64,000 bases of DNA from Lutibacter sp. HS1-25 (GTDB lineage: Bacteria; Bacteroidota; Bacteroidia; Flavobacteriales; Flavobacteriaceae), in NCBI RefSeq assembly GCF_004121075.1, contig NZ_RHLN01000016.1:1-64000 (forward strand), read 5' to 3'. Made by a program: the position numbers and the translations under genes. The stretch's first letter is position 1. The number at the start of each line of letters is the position of its first letter. Shown in pieces: positions 43,629 to 53,950 of this stretch. The notes beneath the pieces were generated by a model. It ran no database searches. It worked only from the letters and a program-made list of their open reading frames with translations, and had not been told where the DNA came from.

Positions 43629-46286
43629 ATGATAAAAAAGCATCTTTATTTTCTGTTTATTTGTTTTTTGAGTATTTGTTTAAAAGCACAAACTGTTAAC
43701 TTAAAAGGAGTTGTTAAAGATAGTTTACAAAATTATTTAGCTTATGCAAATGTGATAGCAAAGCCTAAAGATTCATCAAAAGCATTAAAATTTTCTATAA
43801 CAGATGATATTGGCTATTACAAATTAGAGTTGTTGAAAAATAATTTATACACTATTTCTGTTAGTTATTTAGGATTTAAAACAGAAAGTTTTCAGTTTGT
43901 GGCTCATGAAAATTCACAAAAAAATATTGTTTTAAGCGTTGCGCCAAATCAATTGCAAGAAGTAGTAATAGAGCTTCCCGTAATTTATAAGGAAGATACA
44001 ATAACTTTTAATACAGATCACTTTATAACTGGAGACGAACGAAAACTAAAAAATGTATTGAACAAATTACCAGGTGTTGAGGTTCAAAAAAATGGAGATG
44101 TTACCGTTCAAGGAAAAAAAATCACAAAACTTTTGGTTGAGGGAAGAACTTTTTTTGATGGTGGAACAAAAATGGCAGTTGATAATATTCCTGCGGATGC
44201 TATAGATAAAGTTCAAGTAATTGATAATTATAGTGAAATAGCCTTTTTAAAAAATGTATCTTCCTCAAACGAAATGGCTATGAATATTATGCTGAAAAAA
44301 GACAAAAAAGAATTTGTTTTTGGTGATGTAGAAGTTGGGAAAGGGGCAAACGATTTTTATAGAATGCATAGTAATTTGTTCTATTACAGTCCTAAAACAA
44401 CGGCCAATTTTATAGGGAATTTGAATAATACTGGAGAAAAAACATTTTCGGTTAAAGATTATATGAATTTTAAAGGGGGCGTAAGCGCTATTTTAAATGA
44501 TAATGGTTCAATTTATAATGAATCGGATATTGAATTATCTCAGTTTTTAGAGACACAGGATGTAGTAGAAAGTAGCAATAAATTTGGCGCATTAAATATT
44601 TATAGAACCATAAATAATAAATTAACCATTAGCGGTTTTGGAATATTTTCTCATGTAAAAAACAAATCGATAGAAGAATCATTAAACCAATATCCAACTT
44701 TTACAGAAGCTACTGAAAACATTAGGAATAATAGAAACCAAATTGCTCTTGGTAATTTTAGGGTTGAGTATGCGCCATCTACCCATGAACAATGGTATTT
44801 TAAAACTTCTGTAAAAAGGGGGGACAATTTTTACAATGAAATATTTAAATCATTTATCGTTGATAATGATTTGTCAATAGAAACGAATTTTAAAAATCCG
44901 TTTTTTTTTGTAAATCAGACGTTTGAATTACATAAAAAACTATCAAGGCAGCATTCCTTTTCACTTGCCTTATCAACAGAATTTAATAATAAAAAACCAA
45001 CGTTTATCTGGGAAACAAATAAACAATTATTAAAAGGGCTAATTCCTTTTACTGAAACAGCTAATTATTTGTTTAATCAGTTTAATGAAATTACAAATGC
45101 AAATTTTTCAACTGTTTTTAAACATTATTGGGTAATCAATAATACCAATCATATTTATACAACGGTTGGAAATAAATTTAACAAAGTAATATACAAAACT
45201 GAAGAAAATCAAGTTTTGGATGACGGCACAACTGTTGATTTTTCGGAAGCAGGTTTTGGAAATAATTTAAATTATCAATTAAATGATTTGTATTTGGGAA
45301 TACAATACAAGCGAAAACTTGGTATTTTTGAAATTAAACCAGGGCTGTTTTTACATAATTATAATTGGAATTTAGTTCAATTACCTGTAGTAAGTAAGCA
45401 TAAATTAATTGTGCTGCCTGAGTTTTTTAGTAAAATAGAATTCAGTAATTCTAATAAATTACAATTTAACTATCAATTAAAAAGTTTTTTTTCTGATGCT
45501 TCAAAATTTGCAAATCGCTATTATTTAAGTTCATACAATACTGTTTTTAAAGGGAATGAGCATTTAGAAAATGAATTAATGCATTCAGCCAGATTGTACT
45601 ACAGTCGATTTAGCCTGTATAAGGGTTTGATGCTTTTTAGTATTTTGAATTACACAAAAAAAGTAAAAGGAATACAAAATACAGTTCAGTTTGAAGGTGT
45701 CAATCAATTTATAACTCCAATAATTATTAATAATCCTGAGGAGCGTTATAGTTTTAATTTAAATGTAACAAAAAAAATTAAAGATATAAAGTATGGTATT
45801 AGTACCAATGCCGCGACTTCAAAATTCCTTCAAAATATAAATACTGTAACGGTTACAAATCAAAGTAATAGTATAGGTTATAAAGTTTTGGCAAAAACAT
45901 TATTTGATAAATTTCCAACGGTTGAATTTGGTTTTGAGCAAAATTTTGGGAGTTATATTTCAAGTGATTTAAACTCAAGATTTGTTACAAATAGGCCATA
46001 TCTAAATATTGATTATGATTTTTTAGAAGGATTTATTTTTTCATTTGAATTCGAAAATTATAGATATGAAAATACCATGCTTAATCAAAAAAATAAGTAT
46101 CAAATTTTGAATTCGACGCTTTCATACAGAAATGAAAATAGCGTTTGGAGTTTTAAATTCGAAGCTAAAAATTTATTTAATGCCAATTTTAAACAATTTA
46201 ATAGTTTCTCAACATATATAATTTCTGATTCGAAAACGTATATTTTACCAAGAATTTTACTGTTTACTATTGGCTATAATTTGTAA
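43629..46286 (+). CDS. Outer-membrane beta-barrel protein with carboxypeptidase-like regulatory domain
   Basis: An 885-residue TonB-receptor-like protein. The signal peptide ends at LKAQ (~21). A CarboxypepD_reg-like domain fills ~22-100 (LKGVVKDSLQNYLAYANVI). A plug-like domain follows (~110-220) with LNKLPGVEVQKNGDVTVQGK and KLLVEGRTFFDGG, typical of the OMP_b-brl_3 group. The remainder is antiparallel barrel strands rich in aromatic residues, ending ILLFTIGYNL. No clear TonB box is visible, so energy coupling is uncertain. It directly follows the GLPGLI gene; substrate unknown. Confidence 0.9.
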   Translation: MIKKHLYFLFICFLSICLKAQTVNLKGVVKDSLQNYLAYANVIAKPKDSSKALKFSITDDIGYYKLELLKNNLYTISVSYLGFKTESFQFVAHENSQKNIVLSVAPNQLQEVVIELPVIYKEDTITFNTDHFITGDERKLKNVLNKLPGVEVQKNGDVTVQGKKITKLLVEGRTFFDGGTKMAVDNIPADAIDKVQVIDNYSEIAFLKNVSSSNEMAMNIMLKKDKKEFVFGDVEVGKGANDFYRMHSNLFYYSPKTTANFIGNLNNTGEKTFSVKDYMNFKGGVSAILNDNGSIYNESDIELSQFLETQDVVESSNKFGALNIYRTINNKLTISGFGIFSHVKNKSIEESLNQYPTFTEATENIRNNRNQIALGNFRVEYAPSTHEQWYFKTSVKRGDNFYNEIFKSFIVDNDLSIETNFKNPFFFVNQTFELHKKLSRQHSFSLALSTEFNNKKPTFIWETNKQLLKGLIPFTETANYLFNQFNEITNANFSTVFKHYWVINNTNHIYTTVGNKFNKVIYKTEENQVLDDGTTVDFSEAGFGNNLNYQLNDLYLGIQYKRKLGIFEIKPGLFLHNYNWNLVQLPVVSKHKLIVLPEFFSKIEFSNSNKLQFNYQLKSFFSDASKFANRYYLSSYNTVFKGNEHLENELMHSARLYYSRFSLYKGLMLFSILNYTKKVKGIQNTVQFEGVNQFITPIIINNPEERYSFNLNVTKKIKDIKYGISTNAATSKFLQNINTVTVTNQSNSIGYKVLAKTLFDKFPTVEFGFEQNFGSYISSDLNSRFVTNRPYLNIDYDFLEGFIFSFEFENYRYENTMLNQKNKYQILNSTLSYRNENSVWSFKFEAKNLFNANFKQFNSFSTYIISDSKTYILPRILLFTIGYNL

Positions 46287-46320
46287 AAGTTACTTGTGAA
46301 CTTATTATAAAAGGCACAAA

Positions 46321-46360
46321 AAAAGGTTACTGAAAACTAATATTCCAATAACCTCTTTTT
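46321..46360. terminator. Bidirectional terminator between convergent genes
   Basis: Arms AGGTTACTG / CAATAACCT (one mismatch) with A-rich and T-rich flanks, between the barrel gene and the convergent gatB-aspS gene. Confidence 0.72.
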
Positions 46361-46377
46361 ATGTAATTCAAATTGAA

Positions 46378-49300
46378 TTATTTTTTAATAACTTGTACAT
46401 TCATTTCTTCTACTTTTTTATCTGATAATTGAGAAGGGCAGCCAAACAATAAATCTTCACTAGATCCTGTTTTTGGAAATGCCATTACTTCACGAATAGA
46501 AGCTTTTTTCTCTAAAATCATCATCAAACGGTCAACACCCCAGGCAATACCACCATGTGGAGGTGCGCCGTATTGAAATGCTTTGTACATAGTTCCTACA
46601 CTTTTTATCATTTCTTCTTTGTTGTACCCCATATTTTTATAAGTCGCTTCTAAGATTTCAGATTTATGTGCACGAACTGATCCACCACCAATTTCGTAAC
46701 CGTTTAAAATTAAATCGTATTGTTGTGCAATAATACTTCCAATTTCTTCTTCTTTGCCATTCATATGTTTTTCAATGTCATAAATTGCTGGCATAGAAAA
46801 TGGGTTGTGTGTAAATGTCCAACGACCTTCGTCTGTTTTTTCAAACATAGGGAAATCTACTACCCAAGCTGGGCGTAATTCTTTTGGATTGATTAAATGA
46901 AAAATTCTACCCATTTCTTGGCGAACAGCATCTAAAGCTTTGTTGGCAGTTGCATAATCTGCAGCAGAGAAAAATACAATATCACCAATTTGTGCATTGG
47001 TAGCTTCAATAATTCGGGCTGCAATATCTTCGCCTAAAAACTTGATAATAGGCGATTGCAAATCGTTTTCATTTACAATAATATAAGCCAAACCACCCAA
47101 GCCGTGTTCTTGTGCTTTTGCAGTTAGGTTTTCAATTTGACCTTTAGACATACGTTTGTTGCCTTGCTCTTTAGCCGAAACTTTGATACATTTTACAATA
47201 CCGCCATCTTCAATAGGTTTGCTAAATACTTGGAAAGTGGTGTCTTTTACAATATTGGTAATATCTTGCATTTCTAAACCATAGCGTAAATCTGGTCTGT
47301 CGCAACCGTATTTATCCATAGCTTCTTTGTAAGTAATTACTTGAAACGGATGTAAAATCCATTTTTTGCCATATATTTTTTCAACAATTTCATTAAACAA
47401 CTTTGTGTTTAAATCTATAATTTGTTGCATACTTAAATAGGCCATTTCCATATCTAACTGTGTAAATTCAGGCTGGCGATCACCACGAGAATCTTCGTCT
47501 CTAAAACAACGTGCTAATTGAAAATATTTGTCAAAACCACCTACCATTAACATTTGTTTAAACTGTTGAGGTGCTTGTGGTAATGTGTAAAATGAACCAG
47601 ATTGTTTTCGAGATGGTACAATAAATTCTCTTGCACCTTCATCTGTTCCTGCAGTTAAAATAGGAGTTTCTATTTCTAAAAATCCTTCTTCATCTAAAAC
47701 ATCACGCATTAATTTTATAACACGGTGACGGTTTACAATTGTTTTTCTAACATCATCATTTCTATGGTCTAAGAATTTGTACTGAAAACGCACATTTTCA
47801 TTAGATTTTGTAGCTCTTTTTATTTCAAAAGGCAATGTTCTTGATAAGTTTAAAACTTCCAATACCGAAGTTTCAAGTTCAATTTTACCTGTTTTAATTG
47901 CAGGGTTGTAATCGTCTTCATTACGTTGAACAATAACACCAGTTACTGTAATTACAGATTCGGGTTTTAACCTTACCAATTCATCTAAATTAGGGAAAGT
48001 TTCTCGTCGTAAACAAACTTGTAAAACCTCGGTACTCGCGTCGCGTAAATCGATAAAAATCAATTCACCGTGGTCACGAACACTTGATATCCAACCTGCT
48101 AAAGTAACTGTTTCTGAAATAGATTTTTCAGTTAAATCTTTAACCAAATGTGTCCTGTATTCTTCTTTTATAATTAAAGGAATTTCAGCGTAAACTTCTT
48201 CTGTTTCTTTTGAAGTTGTTTTTTCAATTTTTGAAGTGGTAGTCTGAGCTTTTACTTCTAGATTTTTATTGTCAACTTCAGTGCCCAATAAAGCTTCAAA
48301 AATACCTTCTCTAATTACTTTTCCTGAAGCGCCTTTACCAATAATTGCAATTATTTTTCCTACTAAAATACCTGCTTTTCCTTGATTTCCAGCTTTAATG
48401 TCGTTTGCAATTGCTTCATTTTCAGAAATTACTTTGTCAATAGCTGCTTTTATTTGATCTTCAGAAATGGTATTTTCTTCAAAGTATTTATTGTAATCAA
48501 AAGTGCGATCTTTTAAATAAGCTGTAATGGCATTTTGCACCAAAACCGCTGTGATTTTTTCAGATTTAAAAAGACTAAAAATTTCAATTAAATGATTGAT
48601 ATTTTTAATATTCGCGTATTCTTCAGCTTTTAAATTGTTTGTCAGTGTTTTAGCAACAAATGAAGGGTCTTTAATTACATTATTTATGGCGACAAATGTT
48701 TCTGAACGCTTGGCGTCTGCTGTAAAAAATTTAGCATCTTGAGGCAACACACCACCTTTAATCAAAATAGACTCAACCGCATAAGGTAACACACTGGTGT
48801 CAACGGTTATGCTTTCAATAGCTTCTTTGATATTTACAAAAGGCAAATCAGGTTCAGAAATAAAGCGATAATCGGCTTCAAATTCTTTTTTACGCATTGT
48901 TTTGGTTTGCTTCAAATCGGCATCCCATAAAACAGTGGTTTGGTCTGGTCTAAATTCTTTATGTTCAGTGTAGTAGTTAAATTGTTTTTCAACTTCTTCT
49001 TTTAAAGCATCAACCATAAACTTAAACGAGTTTAAGTTTTTAATTTCGGTACGTGGATTTAAATCGTAACTTCTTTTTTTGCGAAGTGAAACCGAAACGT
49101 CTGATTTAAATTCTCCTTTTTCAAGGTTTGCTTCTGAAATTCCTAAATTCTGAACAATACGTTGAATGTATTGTGCGTAAATTGAAGCATCTTCAATATG
49201 ACGAATACAAGGTTCTGTTACAATTTCAATCAAAGGCACACCTGCTTTGTTAAAATCAACCAACGAAATCTTTTTTTCGTGCATTAATTTTGCGGCATCT

Positions 49301-49716
49301 TCTTCAATATGAACCTGTGTTAAATTCACTGTAAATTGCGAACCATCATTTCTATAACACGATACTTGTCCGTCTGGAATTATAGGATTGTGAAATTGTG
49401 TTATTTGAATATTTTTAGGGTTGTCTGGGTATTCGTAATGTTTTCTATCCCAAGATATTACTTCATTAGAAAACGTTGATTCTACCGCTTTTCCAAAATA
49501 AATAGCTTTTGTAATAGCTTCTTTATTAATGGCAGGTAAAATTCCCATTTGTCCTGTACAAACCGAACAAATATTGTGGTTTGGTGTTTCTATTTCTTGA
49601 TTTGGACAAGAACAAAACAACTTGGTTTTGGTATTTAATCGAACGTGTGTTTCAAGTCCAATTACCAATTCTAAATCGTGCGCTTTTATTGCGCTCATTA
49701 ATTGCTCCAGTTCCAT
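46378..49716 (-). CDS. GatB-AspS fusion: tRNA amidotransferase subunit B / aspartate--tRNA ligase
   Basis: A single 1112-residue frame. Residues ~1-485 are GatB: LVIGLETHVRLNTKTKLFC, CSVCTGQMGILP, the zinc cysteines and a YqeY-like tail (GKASGKVIREGIFEALLG). A ~30-residue polar linker follows. Residues ~515-1112 are a bacterial AspRS: OB-fold (VTLAGWISSVRDHGELIFIDLRD), motif 2 FRDEDSRGDRQPEFTQLDME, the bacterial GAD insertion, and motif 3 GGIAWGVDRLMMILE. A non-discriminating AspRS would make Asp-tRNA-Asn and GatCAB would amidate it, so the fusion physically joins the two steps. gatA overlaps it by one base upstream. Confidence 0.94.
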   Translation of the reverse strand: MELEQLMSAIKAHDLELVIGLETHVRLNTKTKLFCSCPNQEIETPNHNICSVCTGQMGILPAINKEAITKAIYFGKAVESTFSNEVISWDRKHYEYPDNPKNIQITQFHNPIIPDGQVSCYRNDGSQFTVNLTQVHIEEDAAKLMHEKKISLVDFNKAGVPLIEIVTEPCIRHIEDASIYAQYIQRIVQNLGISEANLEKGEFKSDVSVSLRKKRSYDLNPRTEIKNLNSFKFMVDALKEEVEKQFNYYTEHKEFRPDQTTVLWDADLKQTKTMRKKEFEADYRFISEPDLPFVNIKEAIESITVDTSVLPYAVESILIKGGVLPQDAKFFTADAKRSETFVAINNVIKDPSFVAKTLTNNLKAEEYANIKNINHLIEIFSLFKSEKITAVLVQNAITAYLKDRTFDYNKYFEENTISEDQIKAAIDKVISENEAIANDIKAGNQGKAGILVGKIIAIIGKGASGKVIREGIFEALLGTEVDNKNLEVKAQTTTSKIEKTTSKETEEVYAEIPLIIKEEYRTHLVKDLTEKSISETVTLAGWISSVRDHGELIFIDLRDASTEVLQVCLRRETFPNLDELVRLKPESVITVTGVIVQRNEDDYNPAIKTGKIELETSVLEVLNLSRTLPFEIKRATKSNENVRFQYKFLDHRNDDVRKTIVNRHRVIKLMRDVLDEEGFLEIETPILTAGTDEGAREFIVPSRKQSGSFYTLPQAPQQFKQMLMVGGFDKYFQLARCFRDEDSRGDRQPEFTQLDMEMAYLSMQQIIDLNTKLFNEIVEKIYGKKWILHPFQVITYKEAMDKYGCDRPDLRYGLEMQDITNIVKDTTFQVFSKPIEDGGIVKCIKVSAKEQGNKRMSKGQIENLTAKAQEHGLGGLAYIIVNENDLQSPIIKFLGEDIAARIIEATNAQIGDIVFFSAADYATANKALDAVRQEMGRIFHLINPKELRPAWVVDFPMFEKTDEGRWTFTHNPFSMPAIYDIEKHMNGKEEEIGSIIAQQYDLILNGYEIGGGSVRAHKSEILEATYKNMGYNKEEMIKSVGTMYKAFQYGAPPHGGIAWGVDRLMMILEKKASIREVMAFPKTGSSEDLLFGCPSQLSDKKVEEMNVQVIKK

Positions 49717-51113
49717 TATATCGTGTCTTTTAAAAAGTTTGCAAATTGCAATATGGTTTGTTCGTTGTTTTTTGCTGCTGTAATTTGAAGCCCAGTAGCT
49801 GTTCCTTGAGGTACAGTTAGTGTTGGTAATTGTCCAAGGCTAAAACCAACGGTGTAAGCATCAGATAAATACATTGCTAAAGGATCTTTTAAACTGTCTC
49901 CAATTTTTGGAGGAGTATTAGGCGTTACTGGTGAAAGTATGATATCAACTTCTTCAAAATCTTTTTCAAAATTTGCTGAAATCTGATCTCTCAAATTCAA
50001 GCCTTTTAAATAAATTTCATCAGAAAAACCTTGTGATAAAACTTGGTTTCCACCAACAATTCTTCGTTTAGATTCTTCTGAAAAATTTTCAGAGCGTGTA
50101 ATAGAATAGGTGTCTTTTAAATTTTCGCCTTCAATTCTACTTCCGTAATTGGTACCATCTAAGCGCGATAGGTTAGAGGCAGTTTCAGCCATTGCCAAGG
50201 TATAATAAGTAGAAACCAACGTTTCAGAATCAAAGAAATCCAACGCTTTTATTGCAATGCCTTTTGCTTTAATTTTTTCAATAGTTGCTAAAAAATCAGC
50301 TTTAATTTTTGGGTCAATTGCTTTATTGTCGATAAAGTTTTTAAAATAACCAACTGTTTTTACGGTGTTATTTGAAATTGCTTCTTCGTCAATTTCTGTT
50401 GAAGCAATGGTAGTTTGGTCTTTTGTATCTTTACCACTCATTACGTTCAGCACAATCCTAATGTCTTCAATAGATTTTGCCAACGGACCAACACAGTCTG
50501 TTGAAGATGCATAAGCCATCAAGCCAAAACGAGAAATGCGTCCGTAAGTTGGTTTTAAACCATAAATATTGTTGTAACCTGCTGGCTGACGAATAGAACC
50601 TCCGGTATCTCCACCAATTGAAAAAACGGTGTAATCTTTGGCAACATTCACAGCAGATCCACCACTTGAACCACCTGCAACTAAATTGGTGTCAATGGCA
50701 TTTTTTACTGCGCCAAAAATGGTATTTTCACTTGAAGAACCGTGACCAAAACTGTCACAATTTTCTTTAACCAACGGAATTGCACCTGCATCTAATAATT
50801 TTTGAATGGCAGTAGCCGTGTAAGCAGATTTGTAATTTTTTAAAATATTAGAACTGGCAGTTGTATACGTTCCTTGAACCATATATACATCTTTAATTCC
50901 GAAAGGAATACCTTCTAATAAGCCTATTTCTTCACCATTTGCAATTTTTGCATCTACTTTTTTTGCCAAAGTCAATGCCATTTCATCTAACAATGAATTT
51001 ACGCTGTGGTGTGTGTTTTCTTTTAATAAAGCTAATTTTTCTTGCACAAGTGCTGTACAAGTTATTTGTTTAGTCACCAATTGCTGGTGTATGTGTTTTA
51101 TTTGAGATTCCAT
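49716..51113 (-). CDS. gatA: Asp/Glu-tRNA amidotransferase subunit A
   Basis: A 465-residue amidase-signature protein that releases ammonia from glutamine for the GatB step. The catalytic Ser-cisSer-Lys triad is visible: lysine in GIPFGIKDVYMV, cis-serine and nucleophile in AGGSSGGSAVNVA and GGDTGGSIRQPAG. Length is near the usual 480. It is the middle gene of a gatC-like/gatA/gatB-aspS transcript; its stop overlaps the next ATG by one base. Confidence 0.95.
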   Translation of the reverse strand: MESQIKHIHQQLVTKQITCTALVQEKLALLKENTHHSVNSLLDEMALTLAKKVDAKIANGEEIGLLEGIPFGIKDVYMVQGTYTTASSNILKNYKSAYTATAIQKLLDAGAIPLVKENCDSFGHGSSSENTIFGAVKNAIDTNLVAGGSSGGSAVNVAKDYTVFSIGGDTGGSIRQPAGYNNIYGLKPTYGRISRFGLMAYASSTDCVGPLAKSIEDIRIVLNVMSGKDTKDQTTIASTEIDEEAISNNTVKTVGYFKNFIDNKAIDPKIKADFLATIEKIKAKGIAIKALDFFDSETLVSTYYTLAMAETASNLSRLDGTNYGSRIEGENLKDTYSITRSENFSEESKRRIVGGNQVLSQGFSDEIYLKGLNLRDQISANFEKDFEEVDIILSPVTPNTPPKIGDSLKDPLAMYLSDAYTVGFSLGQLPTLTVPQGTATGLQITAAKNNEQTILQFANFLKDTI

Positions 51114-51180
51114 TTAATTTTTAGTTGAATTGTTAATTAGTTGAATTTTAGCAATTACATATTCGTAATTCAAAATTCAT

Positions 51181-51450
51181 TTAGTCTTCTATAACTTGTG
51201 AAACTACTAAATAACCTTTTTTCTGTTTTGGAAAGTTTTCAATAATAATTTGTTTTTCCAAATCAGAGCTTTCAATAACAATATCATCTCTTAAATCATT
51301 TATAGACAAGCAATTATAATTGACATTATTTAAAGAGTTATTATTTGTTAATGGTGCATTTTTAATCACATCAAATAATTTATTCACAGTTTCTGAGGGC
51401 TGTGCTCCTTTAATACTCGACAATATGTCGACTGTCATTATTTTACTCAT
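51181..51450 (-). CDS. gatC: GatC-like protein, divergent
   Basis: A 90-residue frame starting at ATG 51450 (MSKIMTVDILSSIKG); an ATG at 51480 would add ten residues. The C-terminal half (SINDLRDDIVIESSDLEKQI then GYLVVSQVIED) matches the GatC tail pattern LREDxV...(D/G)YFxVPKVIE, but the N-terminal helices are poorly conserved. Position directly before gatA supports the call: GatC stabilises the GatA-GatB pair. An AACTTTTG box (51502-51509, minus strand) is a possible promoter. If it is not GatC, it is an unknown small protein of the same operon. Confidence 0.55.
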   Translation of the reverse strand: MSKIMTVDILSSIKGAQPSETVNKLFDVIKNAPLTNNNSLNNVNYNCLSINDLRDDIVIESSDLEKQIIIENFPKQKKGYLVVSQVIED

Positions 51451-51761
51451 CTTTTTATAATTATTTAGTTTAGAAATCAAACTTTTAAGCAGGCGAAATT
51501 ACAAAAGTTTTACGTGGAATGCACGTTTTTTTTAATCATTTCCTAGGGTTTATGCGTATATCTGCTAAATAAACAGTATTAATTAACAATATGTTAAAAA
51601 TAGTTGATTATGGTAGTGTTGAATTGAATTTTGAATAAAATTTAACTATAGATTATCAATTATCGTTAATTTGTTAATTGAAATAGATCTAGCTTTTTCT
51701 TTGACCACAGAAAGGTGATCTCTTTTGTGAATTAAATGTATTTTTGCACAAAATAGTTGCA
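51451..51761. other. Divergent promoter region between the gat operon and recQ
   Basis: About 310 bases without a gene. It holds a possible gat promoter (AACTTTTG, 51502-51509 minus), a small dyad ACGTG-gaatg... CACGT (51512-51526) and the perfect recQ -7 box TATTTTTG at 51739-51746, 15 bases before the recQ ATG. The rest is featureless AT-rich DNA. Confidence 0.5.
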
Positions 51762-53876
51762 ATGCTTTCAACAGAAAATCAAGAAAAATTACTTCCTACT
51801 TTAAAAAAATATTTTGGTTACGACCAATTTAGAACTCAACAACAAGAAATTATTGAATCGGTTTTGTTGAAAAACGACAATTTGGTAATTATGCCAACTG
51901 GTGGCGGAAAATCTATTTGTTTTCAATTGCCAGCCCTGTTGTTTGATGGTTTAACTTTGGTTATTTCGCCATTAATTGCTTTAATGAAAGATCAGGTTGA
52001 TGGTTTAAATGCCAATGGTATTGCTGCAGATTTTTACAATAGTAGTCAGGAAACGCACGAGCAAAACAGTATCTTTGATAAGGTTGTAAACAAAGAAATT
52101 AAGTTGTTGTATGTTGCGCCTGAAAGTTTGCAATTGTTACAAAATATTTTAACCGAAGAGCATGTGAGTTGCATTGCCATTGACGAGGCGCATTGTATTT
52201 CGTCTTGGGGTCACGATTTTCGTCCGTCGTATCAGCAATTGGGATTTTTAAAAAAAACATTGCCAAATACACCAATTATAGCTTTAACTGCAACGGCAGA
52301 TAAGGCAACTCGCAGAGATATTTTAGATCAATTAAATATTCCAAATGCAAAACGATTTTTAGCTTCTTTTGATAGAAAAAATATTGAATTGGAAGTTAGA
52401 CCTGCAAATGATAGGGTGTTGCAAATTTTAAAATTTGTGCGAAAAAAGCCCAATGAAGCTGGTATTATTTATTGTTTGAGTAGAAAATCTACTGAAGATT
52501 TGGCTTCAAAATTAAAACAAAATGGCATCAACGCAACTGCTTACCACGCTGGGTTAAATTTTTTGGAACGTACAAAAACACAAGAAGATTTTATTTACGA
52601 CAAAACCCAAGTTGTTTGCGCAACCATTGCTTTTGGTATGGGCATAGACAAGTCCAATGTGCGTTGGGTAATACATTACAATATGCCTAAAAATATTGAA
52701 GGCTATTATCAGGAAATAGGACGTTCTGGTCGAGATGGAATGAAAGCAACTGCGATTTTGTTTCACAGTTATTCTGATGTAATTCAGCTTCGTAAATTTA
52801 TGAGTGGTGCTGCTAATGAAGAAGTTCAGGCTGCGAAATTGGAACGAATGAAACAATTTTCTGAAGCTACTACTTGTCGAAGAAAAATTTTGTTGAGTTA
52901 TTTTGGAGAATTAATGGCTAAAAATTGTGGAAATTGTGATGTGTGTAAAAATCCACCACAATTTTTTAACGGAACGGTGATTGCGCAAAAAGCACTTTCG
53001 GTAATTGCGCGTTTAAAAGAAGAAGAAGCTACAGGAACCGTTATTGATGTGTTAAGAGGCGCGCACAATGCAACTATTTTAGACAAAGGTTACGATAAAT
53101 TGAAGTCTCACGGTGTTGGAAAAGAAATTTCTTGGAGAGATTGGCAGCAATATATTATTCAGTTAATCAATCAGGGTTTTTGTGAAATTGCTTTTCATAA
53201 AAACAATGCGCTGCGTTTGACTAATTTTTCGAAAAAAGTGTTGTTTGAAAATGAGATTGTGTATTTAACAAAACCTGTTGAAGTAAAAGAAAAAGAGGTT
53301 GTTGAAAAAGCAATTAAAGAACCTAAAGTTAAAAAAGATACTTTATTTGAGCGTTTACGTAAATTGCGTCATCAAATTGCTTTAGATGAAAATATTCCTG
53401 CGTATTTGGTTTTTAGTGACGCTACTTTAAAAGAAATGGAAAGAGCTCGCCCTATGTGTGAAGCAGATTTATTGGAGATAAGTGGAGTAGGGCAGCGTAA
53501 ATTAGAAGTTTATGGAGATGATTTTATTGCTGAAATAGTTTCGTTTGTAGGTAGTAAGGTGAAGAAAGAAAGAAAAAATGATACCAATTTGGTAACTTAT
53601 GAATTGTACAAAGAAGGCTTGTCTATAGATGAAATTGCTAAAAAAAGAAATTTAAAATCTACGACCATTTTTTCTCATTTGGCAAAATTATATACCGATG
53701 GAAAGAATGTTGATATTCATAGTTTTGTAAGTAATGAAGAAGTTGAAAAGATACGAAAAGCGCAAGAAGAATTAGAAAATCCACCTGCTTTAAAGCCTTA
53801 TTTTGATCTTTTTGAAGGGCAAATTGAATATTTTAAAATTAGATTGGCACTTGCAATGATTGAAAAAGAAGGTTAG
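51762..53876 (+). CDS. recQ: ATP-dependent DNA helicase RecQ
   Basis: Start at the ATG at 51762 (MLSTENQEKLLPTL), 704 residues; an in-frame TTG at 51744 overlaps the -7 box. Helicase motifs include IMPTGGGKSICFQLPAL (Walker A), IAIDEAHCISSWGHDF (DEAH) and QEIGRSGRDG. The RQC zinc site is TCRRKILLSYFGE followed by CGNCDVC. An HRDC domain (~530-605, LFERLRKLRHQIALDENIPA) and a C-terminal helix-turn-helix-like extension (YKEGLSIDEIAKKRNLKSTT) complete it. It unwinds DNA in recombination and fork repair. Confidence 0.96.
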   Translation: MLSTENQEKLLPTLKKYFGYDQFRTQQQEIIESVLLKNDNLVIMPTGGGKSICFQLPALLFDGLTLVISPLIALMKDQVDGLNANGIAADFYNSSQETHEQNSIFDKVVNKEIKLLYVAPESLQLLQNILTEEHVSCIAIDEAHCISSWGHDFRPSYQQLGFLKKTLPNTPIIALTATADKATRRDILDQLNIPNAKRFLASFDRKNIELEVRPANDRVLQILKFVRKKPNEAGIIYCLSRKSTEDLASKLKQNGINATAYHAGLNFLERTKTQEDFIYDKTQVVCATIAFGMGIDKSNVRWVIHYNMPKNIEGYYQEIGRSGRDGMKATAILFHSYSDVIQLRKFMSGAANEEVQAAKLERMKQFSEATTCRRKILLSYFGELMAKNCGNCDVCKNPPQFFNGTVIAQKALSVIARLKEEEATGTVIDVLRGAHNATILDKGYDKLKSHGVGKEISWRDWQQYIIQLINQGFCEIAFHKNNALRLTNFSKKVLFENEIVYLTKPVEVKEKEVVEKAIKEPKVKKDTLFERLRKLRHQIALDENIPAYLVFSDATLKEMERARPMCEADLLEISGVGQRKLEVYGDDFIAEIVSFVGSKVKKERKNDTNLVTYELYKEGLSIDEIAKKRNLKSTTIFSHLAKLYTDGKNVDIHSFVSNEEVEKIRKAQEELENPPALKPYFDLFEGQIEYFKIRLALAMIEKEG

Positions 53877-53950
53877 TGGAACTTGTAAAACTGAATATGA
53901 AAGTTATGAAGTTTAAAAATAAGTTTACATACTTACATTGCGAATAATAT

